Of a DNA stretch of 64,000 bases, positions 37,124-44,644 are shown piece after piece. Every line of letters begins with the position of its first letter. Position 1 is the first letter of the stretch. Below the pieces are notes generated by a model. It worked only from the letters and a program-made list of their open reading frames with translations, had not been told where the DNA came from and did no database searches. The DNA is from M3007 sp033764075. Its GTDB lineage: Bacteria; Bacteroidota; Bacteroidia; Chitinophagales; Saprospiraceae. The position numbers were made by a program, and so were the translations under genes. The stretch spans positions 1 to 64,000 of the forward strand of contig JANRJH010000045.1 of NCBI GenBank assembly GCA_033764075.1. Reading direction: 5' to 3'.

Positions 37124-38038
37124 TCAGGATGCCGTCTTCTCGACGGGCGTTTTTTTCTCCACCCACCATTTGAGAAAAGGGTGGCTGAATACGGCGATCA
37201 AAATAATGGCCACACCCATGTAAAATCCAGGACTCAACTCCTTGTCTTCCCGAAAAATGAGTGCTGCAAGCATAACACCGTAAACGGGCTCAAGGTTGAT
37301 ACTCAGGTTGGTGGCAAACGCCGTCAGGTGTCGCATGGCCAGCAGGGAAAGGTAGTACGTCCAAACCGTGCATACCCAGGCCAGCACCAGCATCCATGCC
37401 CAGTCGATCCCCTGCGGTAAAAAAACAAACCCCGGATCACTCGCCGAGGCAAACGGCAGGGCAACAGTGCACACCGACCAGGCAGCAAACAACTCCACAA
37501 AACTGATGGCCAGCGGGGGCGGTGGGGCCGGCGCATCGAGCACTTTCTTGTTGTACGCCGTGAAAACAGCCGCCAGAAAAGCACCCAGCACGCCGACGGC
37601 AAAACCCAGTTTGTACGACCAGTCGAGGTTACCCACCAGTAACGCCATCCCGGGCAGGATGAGTATGCCCAGGGCCAACTCGTACCCCTTGACGCGTTTT
37701 TTCAGAATCAGGGGCTCTGTCAGCGCAGAAAAAAAAGAGGCCGTCGCCATGGTTGCCACCGCAACCGATGCATTCGACAGCTTGATGGCGCCGTAAAAAC
37801 AAAGCCAATGCACGCCAACCAGCATACCGATGAAAAACAGCTGCCTGAACTGCCCCCGGGTCAGCGCGCGCAACGGCGCCTTCGGCAAAATCAACATCAG
37901 GGTTAGGGCGCTGATGAACACCCGCCACCAAACCAAAGGCAAGGCCTGAAGGGAAATTAATTTGCCCAATATGGCGGTGAACCCCCAAAGGAATACACAC
38001 AGGTGCAGGTACAGATACGCGCGGAGTTTGTCTGACAT
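37124..38038 (-). CDS. EamA-family (DMT superfamily) transporter
   Basis: A 304-residue inner-membrane protein of about ten hydrophobic segments forming two EamA repeats. The first begins at LHLCVFLWGFTAILGKL, the second near AISFVELFAAWSVCTV and ends with EPVYGVMLAALIFRED. Such proteins export amino acids or other metabolites, and the substrate cannot be predicted here. ATG 38038 (MSDKLRAYLYL) is chosen because an upstream frame adds 40 non-membrane residues. It is divergent from hemA. Confidence 0.9.
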   Translation of the reverse strand: MSDKLRAYLYLHLCVFLWGFTAILGKLISLQALPLVWWRVFISALTLMLILPKAPLRALTRGQFRQLFFIGMLVGVHWLCFYGAIKLSNASVAVATMATASFFSALTEPLILKKRVKGYELALGILILPGMALLVGNLDWSYKLGFAVGVLGAFLAAVFTAYNKKVLDAPAPPPPLAISFVELFAAWSVCTVALPFASASDPGFVFLPQGIDWAWMLVLAWVCTVWTYYLSLLAMRHLTAFATNLSINLEPVYGVMLAALIFREDKELSPGFYMGVAIILIAVFSHPFLKWWVEKKTPVEKTAS

Positions 38039-38177
38039 GGGCAATGAATACACAAACAAAGGTACACCCATTTCCGGGAGTGCGCCGGCGGGCTTGCCAA
38101 CTTGTTTAGACATTGTCCAAATTGAACGGAGTATCATCGGTTTACACCGATATGACAATGTCGGGAAAGGCCGTCCC

Positions 38178-38185
38178 TACTTTTG
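38178..38185 (+). promoter_or_regulatory. -7 promoter box TACTTTTG upstream of hemA
   Basis: Exact TAnnTTTG match 45 bases before the hemA ATG at 38231, in the divergent gap with the EamA gene. Confidence 0.5.
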
Positions 38186-38230
38186 TGCCACACCTAAAAT
38201 TTCTATTTCTTCTGCAATTCGGATTTGATC

Positions 38231-39478
38231 ATGTTGGACGGATTTCATGTGTTGACCCTTACCCACAAACAAGTTCCGCTGGTTTCCATCGGAGAAGCCA
38301 TGGTGGATAATGGGGTGGAAAAGGAAGCTCTGCTGGGATTGCAGCGCCGTTTCGGATGGGATGAATTGTATTATCTGTCGACGTGCAACCGGGTGATGTA
38401 CCTGTTTTATTCCCAACAGGCGGTCCCGGAGAACCTGCCGGTCATGCTGCTGGAGGCGCTGCACCCCGAGTGGCCCGTTGAGCGCATTGATTCGGCTGCC
38501 CGTGCCGTGATCGTCCTGCACGGCGCGGAAGCCGTGCGCCACCTGATGGAGGTGGCCTCCTCTATGGATAGCCTGGTGGTGGGCGAACGCGAGATCATCC
38601 GTCAGTTGCGGGGCGCCTACGACCGCTGTCGGGAAATGGGTCTGACGGGCGATCACATCCGACTGCTGGTACGCTATACGATTGAAACCGCCAAAGCGGT
38701 GTACACCGAAACCCGCATCGGCGAAAAGGCCCTTTCGGTGGTCGCGCTGGCGTTCCAGGCCATGCAGGCAAAGGGGGTGGGTCGCGATGCCCGTATACTG
38801 ATGATCGGCGCCGGCCAGACCAACGCCCTTTTCGCCAAATTCCTGCTCAAATACGGATACCAGAACGTTGTGGTGTTCAACCGTACCCTGGCCAACGCAG
38901 AAGCGGTTGCCGAATATGTCGGCGGCCGCGCATATCCCATGGAAGCACTGGCCGATTATCCCGACGGGTTCGACGCCCTGGTGGTCGCCACCGGCGCAAC
39001 GGAACCCCTCGTCACAGAAGCCGTATACCGCCAACTGCTCGCCAACGAAACGGGTCGCAAGGTGGCTGTAGACTTGTCGGTGCCCAATAACGTAGAACCC
39101 GCGCTTGCCAACCGGTATCCGCTTCAGATGATCGACATCGAAGGGCTGCGCACCTGCGCGGCGGAAAACCTCGCCCACCGGGAACAGGAACGCGCGCAGG
39201 CCGCCCTGATTATTGCGCAACGGGTGTATGCCTTCCGCGAGGTGTGGCACGAACGACAGGTGGAACGAAGCCTAGGCAGCATACCGGCCGACGTGCGTCG
39301 GTACAAGGAGCGCGCGCTGAACGAGGTTTTTGGCAAAGAATTGGCACAACTCGACGGACAAACGCTGGACCTCATCCACCGAATGATGGATTACATGGAG
39401 AAAAAAGCCGTCGCCGTGCCGATGAAAACGGCGAAAGCCATTTCCATCGGCAGGCTTAAGAAGCAACAGAACGCCTGA
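38231..39478 (+). CDS. hemA: Glutamyl-tRNA reductase
   Basis: A 415-residue enzyme that reduces glutamyl-tRNA(Glu) to glutamate-1-semialdehyde, the first step of C5 tetrapyrrole synthesis. The nucleophilic cysteine is C52 in LSTCNRVMYLF. The catalytic domain continues with SLVVGEREIIRQL, and the NADPH-binding domain has MIGAGQTNALFAKFL. A C-terminal dimerisation domain with LNEVFGKELAQLD follows. The ATG at 38231 (MLDGFHVLTL) is preferred over a TTG six bases upstream. In many Bacteroidota hemA is followed by hemC/hemD genes; here the next gene is unrelated, so the other heme genes lie elsewhere. Confidence 0.96.
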   Translation: MLDGFHVLTLTHKQVPLVSIGEAMVDNGVEKEALLGLQRRFGWDELYYLSTCNRVMYLFYSQQAVPENLPVMLLEALHPEWPVERIDSAARAVIVLHGAEAVRHLMEVASSMDSLVVGEREIIRQLRGAYDRCREMGLTGDHIRLLVRYTIETAKAVYTETRIGEKALSVVALAFQAMQAKGVGRDARILMIGAGQTNALFAKFLLKYGYQNVVVFNRTLANAEAVAEYVGGRAYPMEALADYPDGFDALVVATGATEPLVTEAVYRQLLANETGRKVAVDLSVPNNVEPALANRYPLQMIDIEGLRTCAAENLAHREQERAQAALIIAQRVYAFREVWHERQVERSLGSIPADVRRYKERALNEVFGKELAQLDGQTLDLIHRMMDYMEKKAVAVPMKTAKAISIGRLKKQQNA

Positions 39479-39495
39479 ATAGACAAAGGGAATTT

Positions 39496-39503
39496 TACCT
39501 TTG
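39496..39503 (+). promoter_or_regulatory. -7 promoter box TACCTTTG four bases before a start codon
   Basis: Exact TAnnTTTG match ending four bases before the ATG at 39508. A transcript from this box would start at or next to the start codon, giving a leaderless message. It lies in the 29-base gap after hemA. Confidence 0.5.
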
Positions 39504-39507
39504 TACC

Positions 39508-41712
39508 ATGCACATCTACGGTATCCGCCACCATGGCCCCGGCTCCGCCCGTACCCTGCTCAAGGCGCTTGCGGCGCGGGTTCCGGATGTGCTGCTCGTA
39601 GAAGCGCCTGCCGACGCCGAGTCCTGTGCGCTGTCCATTGACCCCGAACAGCTAACGCTGCCCGTGGCGTTACTACTGTTCAACGTCAAAAACCGCCATC
39701 AGGCAACCTTTTACCCCTTTGCCGAATTTTCCCCCGAATGGCAGGCCTTATGTTGGGCCCGCCGGAACGGCGTTCCGGTGCGGTTTATGGACCTTCCGTT
39801 TTCCCGAACGTTGAACCCGGTAGCCCAGGTGGAAGTGGCGCCTGAATTTGCACCGCGGCAACCTGATTCCGGAGACCCGCTGTCGGCTATTGCGCTCCTC
39901 GATGGGTACTCCGACCCCGAGCGCTGGTGGGAGGCGCGAATCGAACGCGCGGGTGATTGCACGCCGCTGGAAGCATTCGACACGGTGCTCACGCTGATGA
40001 ACGCCTTGCGAGAAGCCCGGCCCGACACGTCAACGGAGACCCTGGTGCGCGAGGCCTGGATGCGGCAAACCATCCGACAGGCGCAAAAAGACGGATTCCG
40101 GAGCATCGCCGTGGTGTGCGGCGCCTGGCATGGGCCGGCGCTGGCGACGGTGAACGAAGTCCGGCCCAAAGACGACGAATCACTGCTCAAACCGCTTTTA
40201 CGCATCCCAACCGAATGCTTGTGGGTGCCCTGGTCGTTCGAGCGGCTGGCCCGGCAGAGCGGGTATGGCGCCGGCGTAACGGCCCCCGCCTGGTACCGGC
40301 TGTTGTGGCAATACCCGGACAACGCCTCCGTGCACTGGATGGCCCGGGCCGCCCGGCTTTTGCGGGCGCACGACCTCAATGCCTCGGCCGCGCAGGTGCT
40401 CGACGCCGGCCGGCTGGCCGACACGCTGGCCGCCCTGCGCAACACGGCCCAGCCCGGCATGGAGGAGCTCCGCGAAGCGGCCGGGGCGGTGCTCGGCGAG
40501 GGCGGCGAATCCGTACTTGCCCTGCTGGACGAGGAACTGGTGATCGGCACCGCCCTGGGAGCGGTGCCGCATCAGGCGGGTACACTGCCCCTGATCGCCG
40601 ATTTTGACGCGCAGATCAAAAGCCTGCGCCTGAAGCAGGAAACCGCAAAAAAGACATTAAAACTCGACTTGCGACAGGTAGCGCACTTGCATAAAAGCCG
40701 CTTTTTGCATCGGCTGTGCATTCTGGAAGTGCCCTGGGGTGAGGAGGCCGATGCCGGAGATCGCCTGCACGGTGGTTTTCACGAACATTGGGAAATGCAC
40801 TGGCGGCCCGACTACCTGCTGACCCTCATCGAAGCAGCCGCCTGGGGCAACACCGTGGAAGCCGCTGCGCACGCCCGCATGCAGCACCAGCTACAGGTCG
40901 CCGATTCGGTGCCGGCGCTCGTCCGGCACCTGCGTCGGGTGCTCACCGCTGAACTGCCCGGACTGTTGCCCGGCCTGCTCCGGCAATTGCAGGGCCTGAG
41001 CGCACAAGCGACAGACGCCTTGCTGCTGGCCGACGCCCTGCCGCCCCTGGTGTCTGCCCTGCGCTATGGCTCGGCACGCAACCTCAACGTCGACGTGCTG
41101 TATGCGCTGATCGCCGATTGGGTACCGCGAACCTGCGTCCTGTTTCCGGCGGCCTGCAAACACCTGTCTGATGAACACGCCGAACAGGTGAAGCCCCGCC
41201 TGCCGGCCCTTCACCACAGCATTGATATCCTGCAGAACCCGGACTTCAGGAACCTTTGGCACGAAGCCCTGCAACACATCGCCGAATCCACGGACTCGGC
41301 ACGCGCGCTGGCGGGTTTGTGCTGCCGGCTGTTGTTCGACCGCAACGTATACCATGCGGACGACGCCGGACGCATGCTCCAGTTCGAGTGTTCGGGGCCG
41401 CCCCGCGAAACGGCCGGGTGGCTTACCGGTTTCCTGCACGGCGGCGCGCTGCTGTTGCTGCACCACCCCGCTTTGTGGCGCATACTGGACGGCTGGGTGC
41501 GCGCCCTGGATGCAGACGCATTTGTCGACCTGCTGCCCCTGTTGCGGCGATCGTTCAGCACTTTCAGCGGACCGGAGCGGCAGAAATTGCTAGGACTGGC
41601 GCTTGCCCGCCCGGATAAGGCGTCCGGCAGGACGCTTTACACCTGGGATCCGGACCTTGTCGGCGAAGTGGAGCCTGTCCTGCAAAGTATTCTGGGTTTG
41701 AAAAAAACATGA
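39508..41712 (+). CDS. DUF5682 family protein
   Basis: A 734-residue soluble protein that I recognise as DUF5682. The N-terminus MHIYGIRHHGPGSARTLLKA and PDVLLVEAPADAE, plus a later AVVCGAWHGPAL, recall the strand-loop-helix and histidine motifs of the TraB/EreA-like fold, which is inference. The C-terminal half is Leu/Ala-rich helical (DALLLADALPPLVSALR). In other genomes DUF5682 genes sit in conserved clusters with a SWIM zinc-finger protein, DUF5691, a MoxR ATPase and a VWA protein. None of these adjoins it here; the only MoxR gene is 20 kb away. Biochemical function is unknown. Confidence 0.75.
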   Translation: MHIYGIRHHGPGSARTLLKALAARVPDVLLVEAPADAESCALSIDPEQLTLPVALLLFNVKNRHQATFYPFAEFSPEWQALCWARRNGVPVRFMDLPFSRTLNPVAQVEVAPEFAPRQPDSGDPLSAIALLDGYSDPERWWEARIERAGDCTPLEAFDTVLTLMNALREARPDTSTETLVREAWMRQTIRQAQKDGFRSIAVVCGAWHGPALATVNEVRPKDDESLLKPLLRIPTECLWVPWSFERLARQSGYGAGVTAPAWYRLLWQYPDNASVHWMARAARLLRAHDLNASAAQVLDAGRLADTLAALRNTAQPGMEELREAAGAVLGEGGESVLALLDEELVIGTALGAVPHQAGTLPLIADFDAQIKSLRLKQETAKKTLKLDLRQVAHLHKSRFLHRLCILEVPWGEEADAGDRLHGGFHEHWEMHWRPDYLLTLIEAAAWGNTVEAAAHARMQHQLQVADSVPALVRHLRRVLTAELPGLLPGLLRQLQGLSAQATDALLLADALPPLVSALRYGSARNLNVDVLYALIADWVPRTCVLFPAACKHLSDEHAEQVKPRLPALHHSIDILQNPDFRNLWHEALQHIAESTDSARALAGLCCRLLFDRNVYHADDAGRMLQFECSGPPRETAGWLTGFLHGGALLLLHHPALWRILDGWVRALDADAFVDLLPLLRRSFSTFSGPERQKLLGLALARPDKASGRTLYTWDPDLVGEVEPVLQSILGLKKT

Positions 41713-41768
41713 AGTTTTACAGGCCGTTTGGTTGAAAACAACCATTTCCCCATTTTGCAGCCGAAACA

Positions 41769-42824
41769 ATGTTGTTTAACATGACCACTGCCAAAACCCT
41801 TCTGGTCGCCGTTGGTGTGGCCGCACTCCCGGCCTGTCACCAAGCCTTTTACACGGTTCGCCCCGTCCTGGAAACCGACCCGGTAGCCAACTTCAACGAC
41901 GCGGCCGACGACCCTGCGATCTTCATACACCCCGCCGATCCGTCCAAAAATGCGGTGATCGGCACCGATAAACAACAGGGACTGGTGGTGTACGATGCAA
42001 AAGGGAAAACCGTACACAACTACCCCTTCGGTAAAATAAACAACGTCGACCTGAGGCAGTCTGTCCCGTGGAACGGCGCCCTGATCACCATCGTGGGCGG
42101 CAGTAACCGGACGGACAACAGCATCGTTTTTTACCGCCTGAACGAAAACACCCTGGAACTGACCCCCCTGCACAGCGAGGTCATCCGTTCAGGGCTAGAC
42201 GAGGTGTACGGGTTTTGCCTGTACCAGGCCGACAAAACCTACGCCTTTGTCGTGGGTAAAAACGGCGTGGTCGAACAATGGGCGTTGAGCCCCGGCGCGG
42301 ACCAACAACTCCGTGCCGACAGGGTGCGCTCTTTTGACGTGGGCGGACAGTCGGAGGGCATGGTGGCCGACGACGAACTTCATTACCTGTACGTGGCCGA
42401 GGAAGATATGGGCATCTGGAAATACGGCGCAAAACCCACCGACGGACAGGCGCGCACCAAAGTGGCGCTGGTGGGCGAAAACAAAGCGCTGAAGGACGAT
42501 ATGGAAGGGTTGACCCTTTATTACGGCGACGGGGAGAGCGGATACCTGATCGCATCCAGCCAGGGTAACAACTCCTACGCTTTGTTTCAGCGAAACGGCG
42601 CCAACGCCTACCTCGGTAGTTTCCGCATCAAGCCGTCGGGAAACCTGGGCGGCACCAAAGAAACCGACGGGATAGACGTGAGCCATCGCAACTTTTCCCC
42701 GCAATGCCCTAATGGCGTTTTTATCGCCCAGGATGGTAAAAATGGAAAACGGCCCCAGAATTTTAAACTCGTGGACTGGCGAGAGATTGAAAAGGGCCTG
42801 CCAATGCAGGTGAAAAAGCAGTGA
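41769..42824 (+). CDS. Beta-propeller phytase (3-phytase), lipoprotein
   Basis: A 351-residue exported phytase that releases phosphate from inositol hexakisphosphate using calcium. Visible blades include NFNDAADDPAIFIHP, the hallmark start of the family, VIGTDKQQGLVVYDAKG, NNVDLRQ, LDEVYGFCLYQ, QSEGMVADDE and YLYVAEEDMGIWKY. The acidic clusters match calcium-site strands. A lipobox (AALPAC, Cys23 from ATG 41769) suggests anchoring at the outer membrane; ATG 41781 would give a more compact signal. It precedes a T9SS protein and a TonB receptor, a linkage that suits phytate use, since phytases are often found beside TonB receptors. Confidence 0.93.
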   Translation: MLFNMTTAKTLLVAVGVAALPACHQAFYTVRPVLETDPVANFNDAADDPAIFIHPADPSKNAVIGTDKQQGLVVYDAKGKTVHNYPFGKINNVDLRQSVPWNGALITIVGGSNRTDNSIVFYRLNENTLELTPLHSEVIRSGLDEVYGFCLYQADKTYAFVVGKNGVVEQWALSPGADQQLRADRVRSFDVGGQSEGMVADDELHYLYVAEEDMGIWKYGAKPTDGQARTKVALVGENKALKDDMEGLTLYYGDGESGYLIASSQGNNSYALFQRNGANAYLGSFRIKPSGNLGGTKETDGIDVSHRNFSPQCPNGVFIAQDGKNGKRPQNFKLVDWREIEKGLPMQVKKQ

Positions 42825-42846
42825 CCTGCGGGCGCATTCGACTAAA

Positions 42847-42879
42847 CTTAACCATTACTTAAAAATGCCTTAATTCGGG
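42847..42879 (+). promoter_or_regulatory. Candidate Pho box: three CTTAA direct repeats with 11-bp period
   Basis: CTTAA occurs at 42847, 42858 and 42869, exactly 11 bp apart, followed at once by TTTG (42880-42883), which could serve as a -33 element. An 11-bp period of direct repeats is the geometry bound by PhoB/OmpR-type response regulators. A matching pair with the same period lies upstream of pstS. The start codon of the downstream gene is at 42984. Confidence 0.5.
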
Positions 42880-42983
42880 TTTGGCTGTCGTATGACTTAA
42901 TTTGCAAGTTAACCTTTCGCAATCCGTCAGGTGGATTCGATTTTTCTTTAAAACACCATCGTTAACTTGTTAACCAAATCTTT

Positions 42984-44618
42984 ATGAACAAGCTTTTACC
43001 ACTTGCTGTATGCGCGATTTGCCTGCTCGCCGGTTTCAAGGCCCAGGCCCAGAACCTGCGTTTGTCCAGAACCATTCAGGTGACCGATACGATTACCGAC
43101 GACAGCGGTCTGCGTTTCCCGGTTTCTTCCGACGACGCAGAGCAGGAAAACAACAAGATCGACGCGTTGTACGACGACGACCTCGACGCGGGCTGGGAGG
43201 GCGAACCAGGTGACCAGAACATCCTGACCGCCGGCCTGCGCTTCCGCCAGGTGTTTATCCCGAAAGGCGCGGTGATCGACTCCGCTTTCATCGTCGTGTA
43301 CTCCCACGAGTCTAAATCCGCCACGGATGTAGCCCGCATCACCATCACCGCCGAGGCAACCGACAATGCCCAGACGTTCACCGAAAACGCGCTGATCACC
43401 GACCGCCTGCGCACCGCCGCGTCCCTGCTCTGGGTGGTCGACCAGCCCTGGGGCCTGTGGACGGCCGAGCGAACCCCCGACCTGCGCGCCATTGTGCAGG
43501 AGATCGTCAACCGCCCCAACTGGGAGCCCGGCAACGCCCTGGCATTCATACTTCAGGGAGAAAATCAGGGCCCCAGTGAAGACGAAAACGCCCGCGAGTT
43601 CGAATCGTTTGAAAACATAGCTGATCCGGAAGACGGCGGCGACGGCCAGAACCATCCGGAGCGTGTGCCCGAACTCGTGATCTATTACTCCGTCAAGTCC
43701 GGCAGGATTGAAATCCCCATTGCCGTCACCGATACCATTACCGACGACAATGGCCTGCGCTTCCCCGTTTCTTCTGATGACGCGGAACAGGAAAACAACG
43801 AGATCGATGCCCTGTTCGACGACGACCTCGACGCGGGCTGGGAGGGCGCTCCCGACGAGCAGAATATCCTGACCGTCGGCATCCGCTTCCGCAACATTCC
43901 GCTGCCCAAAGGCGCCGTGATCGACTCTGCCTTCATACAGGTGGTCTCCCATGAGTCCAAAACCAGCGCCGACGTCGCGCGTATCACCATCGCAGGCGAA
44001 GCGGCCGACAGCGCAGCCACCTACACCGAAACGGCCCTGATCACCGATCGCCCGCGCACCACCGCATCATTGCTTTGGGTAGTGGATCAGCCCTGGGGAT
44101 TGTGGACAACGGAGCGGACGCCCGACGTGCGCGCCATCGTGCAGGAGGTGATCAACCGCCCGGGTTGGAAAGCCGAAAACGCCATTGCATTTGCCCTGCT
44201 GGGCGAAAACCAGGGCCCCAGCGATGACGAGAACGCCCGTGAGTTCGAATCCTACGAAAACATTGCCGATCCGGAAGACGGCGGCGACGGCCAAAACCAC
44301 CCGGAGCGCGTGCCGCGCCTGATCGTTTACTACTCCTCACCCAACCTGTCGGTATCTACGTTTGCGCCGCTGAAGTCCGACGTAAAAGAACTGACGGTTT
44401 ACCCGAACCCCACGCACAGCATCGCCACCCTCGAACTGGAATCCGAAAATGCAGCCGATGTTTTTGTTTACGACAACCTTGGCCGACTGATCGTGCGCCA
44501 GCGCCACGCATACGGCCGCACCATCCAGTTGAACACGGCAGGTATGCCGGTGGGTACGTATTTCATTCAGGTTTTGCAGGACGGTATCCGCTACCGCCAG
44601 CAACTGATCGTTAAATAA
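42984..44618 (+). CDS. Secreted T9SS cargo protein with two large repeats
   Basis: A 544-residue exported protein. A signal peptide ends near FKAQAQ (residue 23). Two collinear repeats follow, starting at V33 and V248 (period 215 residues), each with TDTITDD, FPVSSDDAEQENN, DDDLDAGWEG, PKGAVIDSAF, LLWVVDQPWGLWT, VNRP/INRP, GENQGP and a shared IADPEDGGDGQNHPERVP. The pattern suits a DNRLRE-like beta-sandwich with calcium sites, which is inference. The last ~80 residues (ELTVYPNPTHSIATLEL to QQLIVK) are a type A T9SS sorting domain. It lies between the phytase and a TonB receptor behind a possible Pho box. The repeats have no assigned activity. Confidence 0.88.
   Translation: MNKLLPLAVCAICLLAGFKAQAQNLRLSRTIQVTDTITDDSGLRFPVSSDDAEQENNKIDALYDDDLDAGWEGEPGDQNILTAGLRFRQVFIPKGAVIDSAFIVVYSHESKSATDVARITITAEATDNAQTFTENALITDRLRTAASLLWVVDQPWGLWTAERTPDLRAIVQEIVNRPNWEPGNALAFILQGENQGPSEDENAREFESFENIADPEDGGDGQNHPERVPELVIYYSVKSGRIEIPIAVTDTITDDNGLRFPVSSDDAEQENNEIDALFDDDLDAGWEGAPDEQNILTVGIRFRNIPLPKGAVIDSAFIQVVSHESKTSADVARITIAGEAADSAATYTETALITDRPRTTASLLWVVDQPWGLWTTERTPDVRAIVQEVINRPGWKAENAIAFALLGENQGPSDDENAREFESYENIADPEDGGDGQNHPERVPRLIVYYSSPNLSVSTFAPLKSDVKELTVYPNPTHSIATLELESENAADVFVYDNLGRLIVRQRHAYGRTIQLNTAGMPVGTYFIQVLQDGIRYRQQLIVK
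43080..44336 (+). repeat. Intragenic tandem duplication (two ~645-bp units)
   Basis: Units begin at 43080 and 43725. Identity is high at DNA level in several blocks, for example the segment encoding DPEDGGDGQNHPERVP and the one encoding DDDLDAGWEG, and lower in between. Such a repeat is prone to recombination and to assembly collapse. Confidence 0.85.
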
Positions 44619-44644
44619 GACCGCAAGGTTCATTAATAGTCGTC

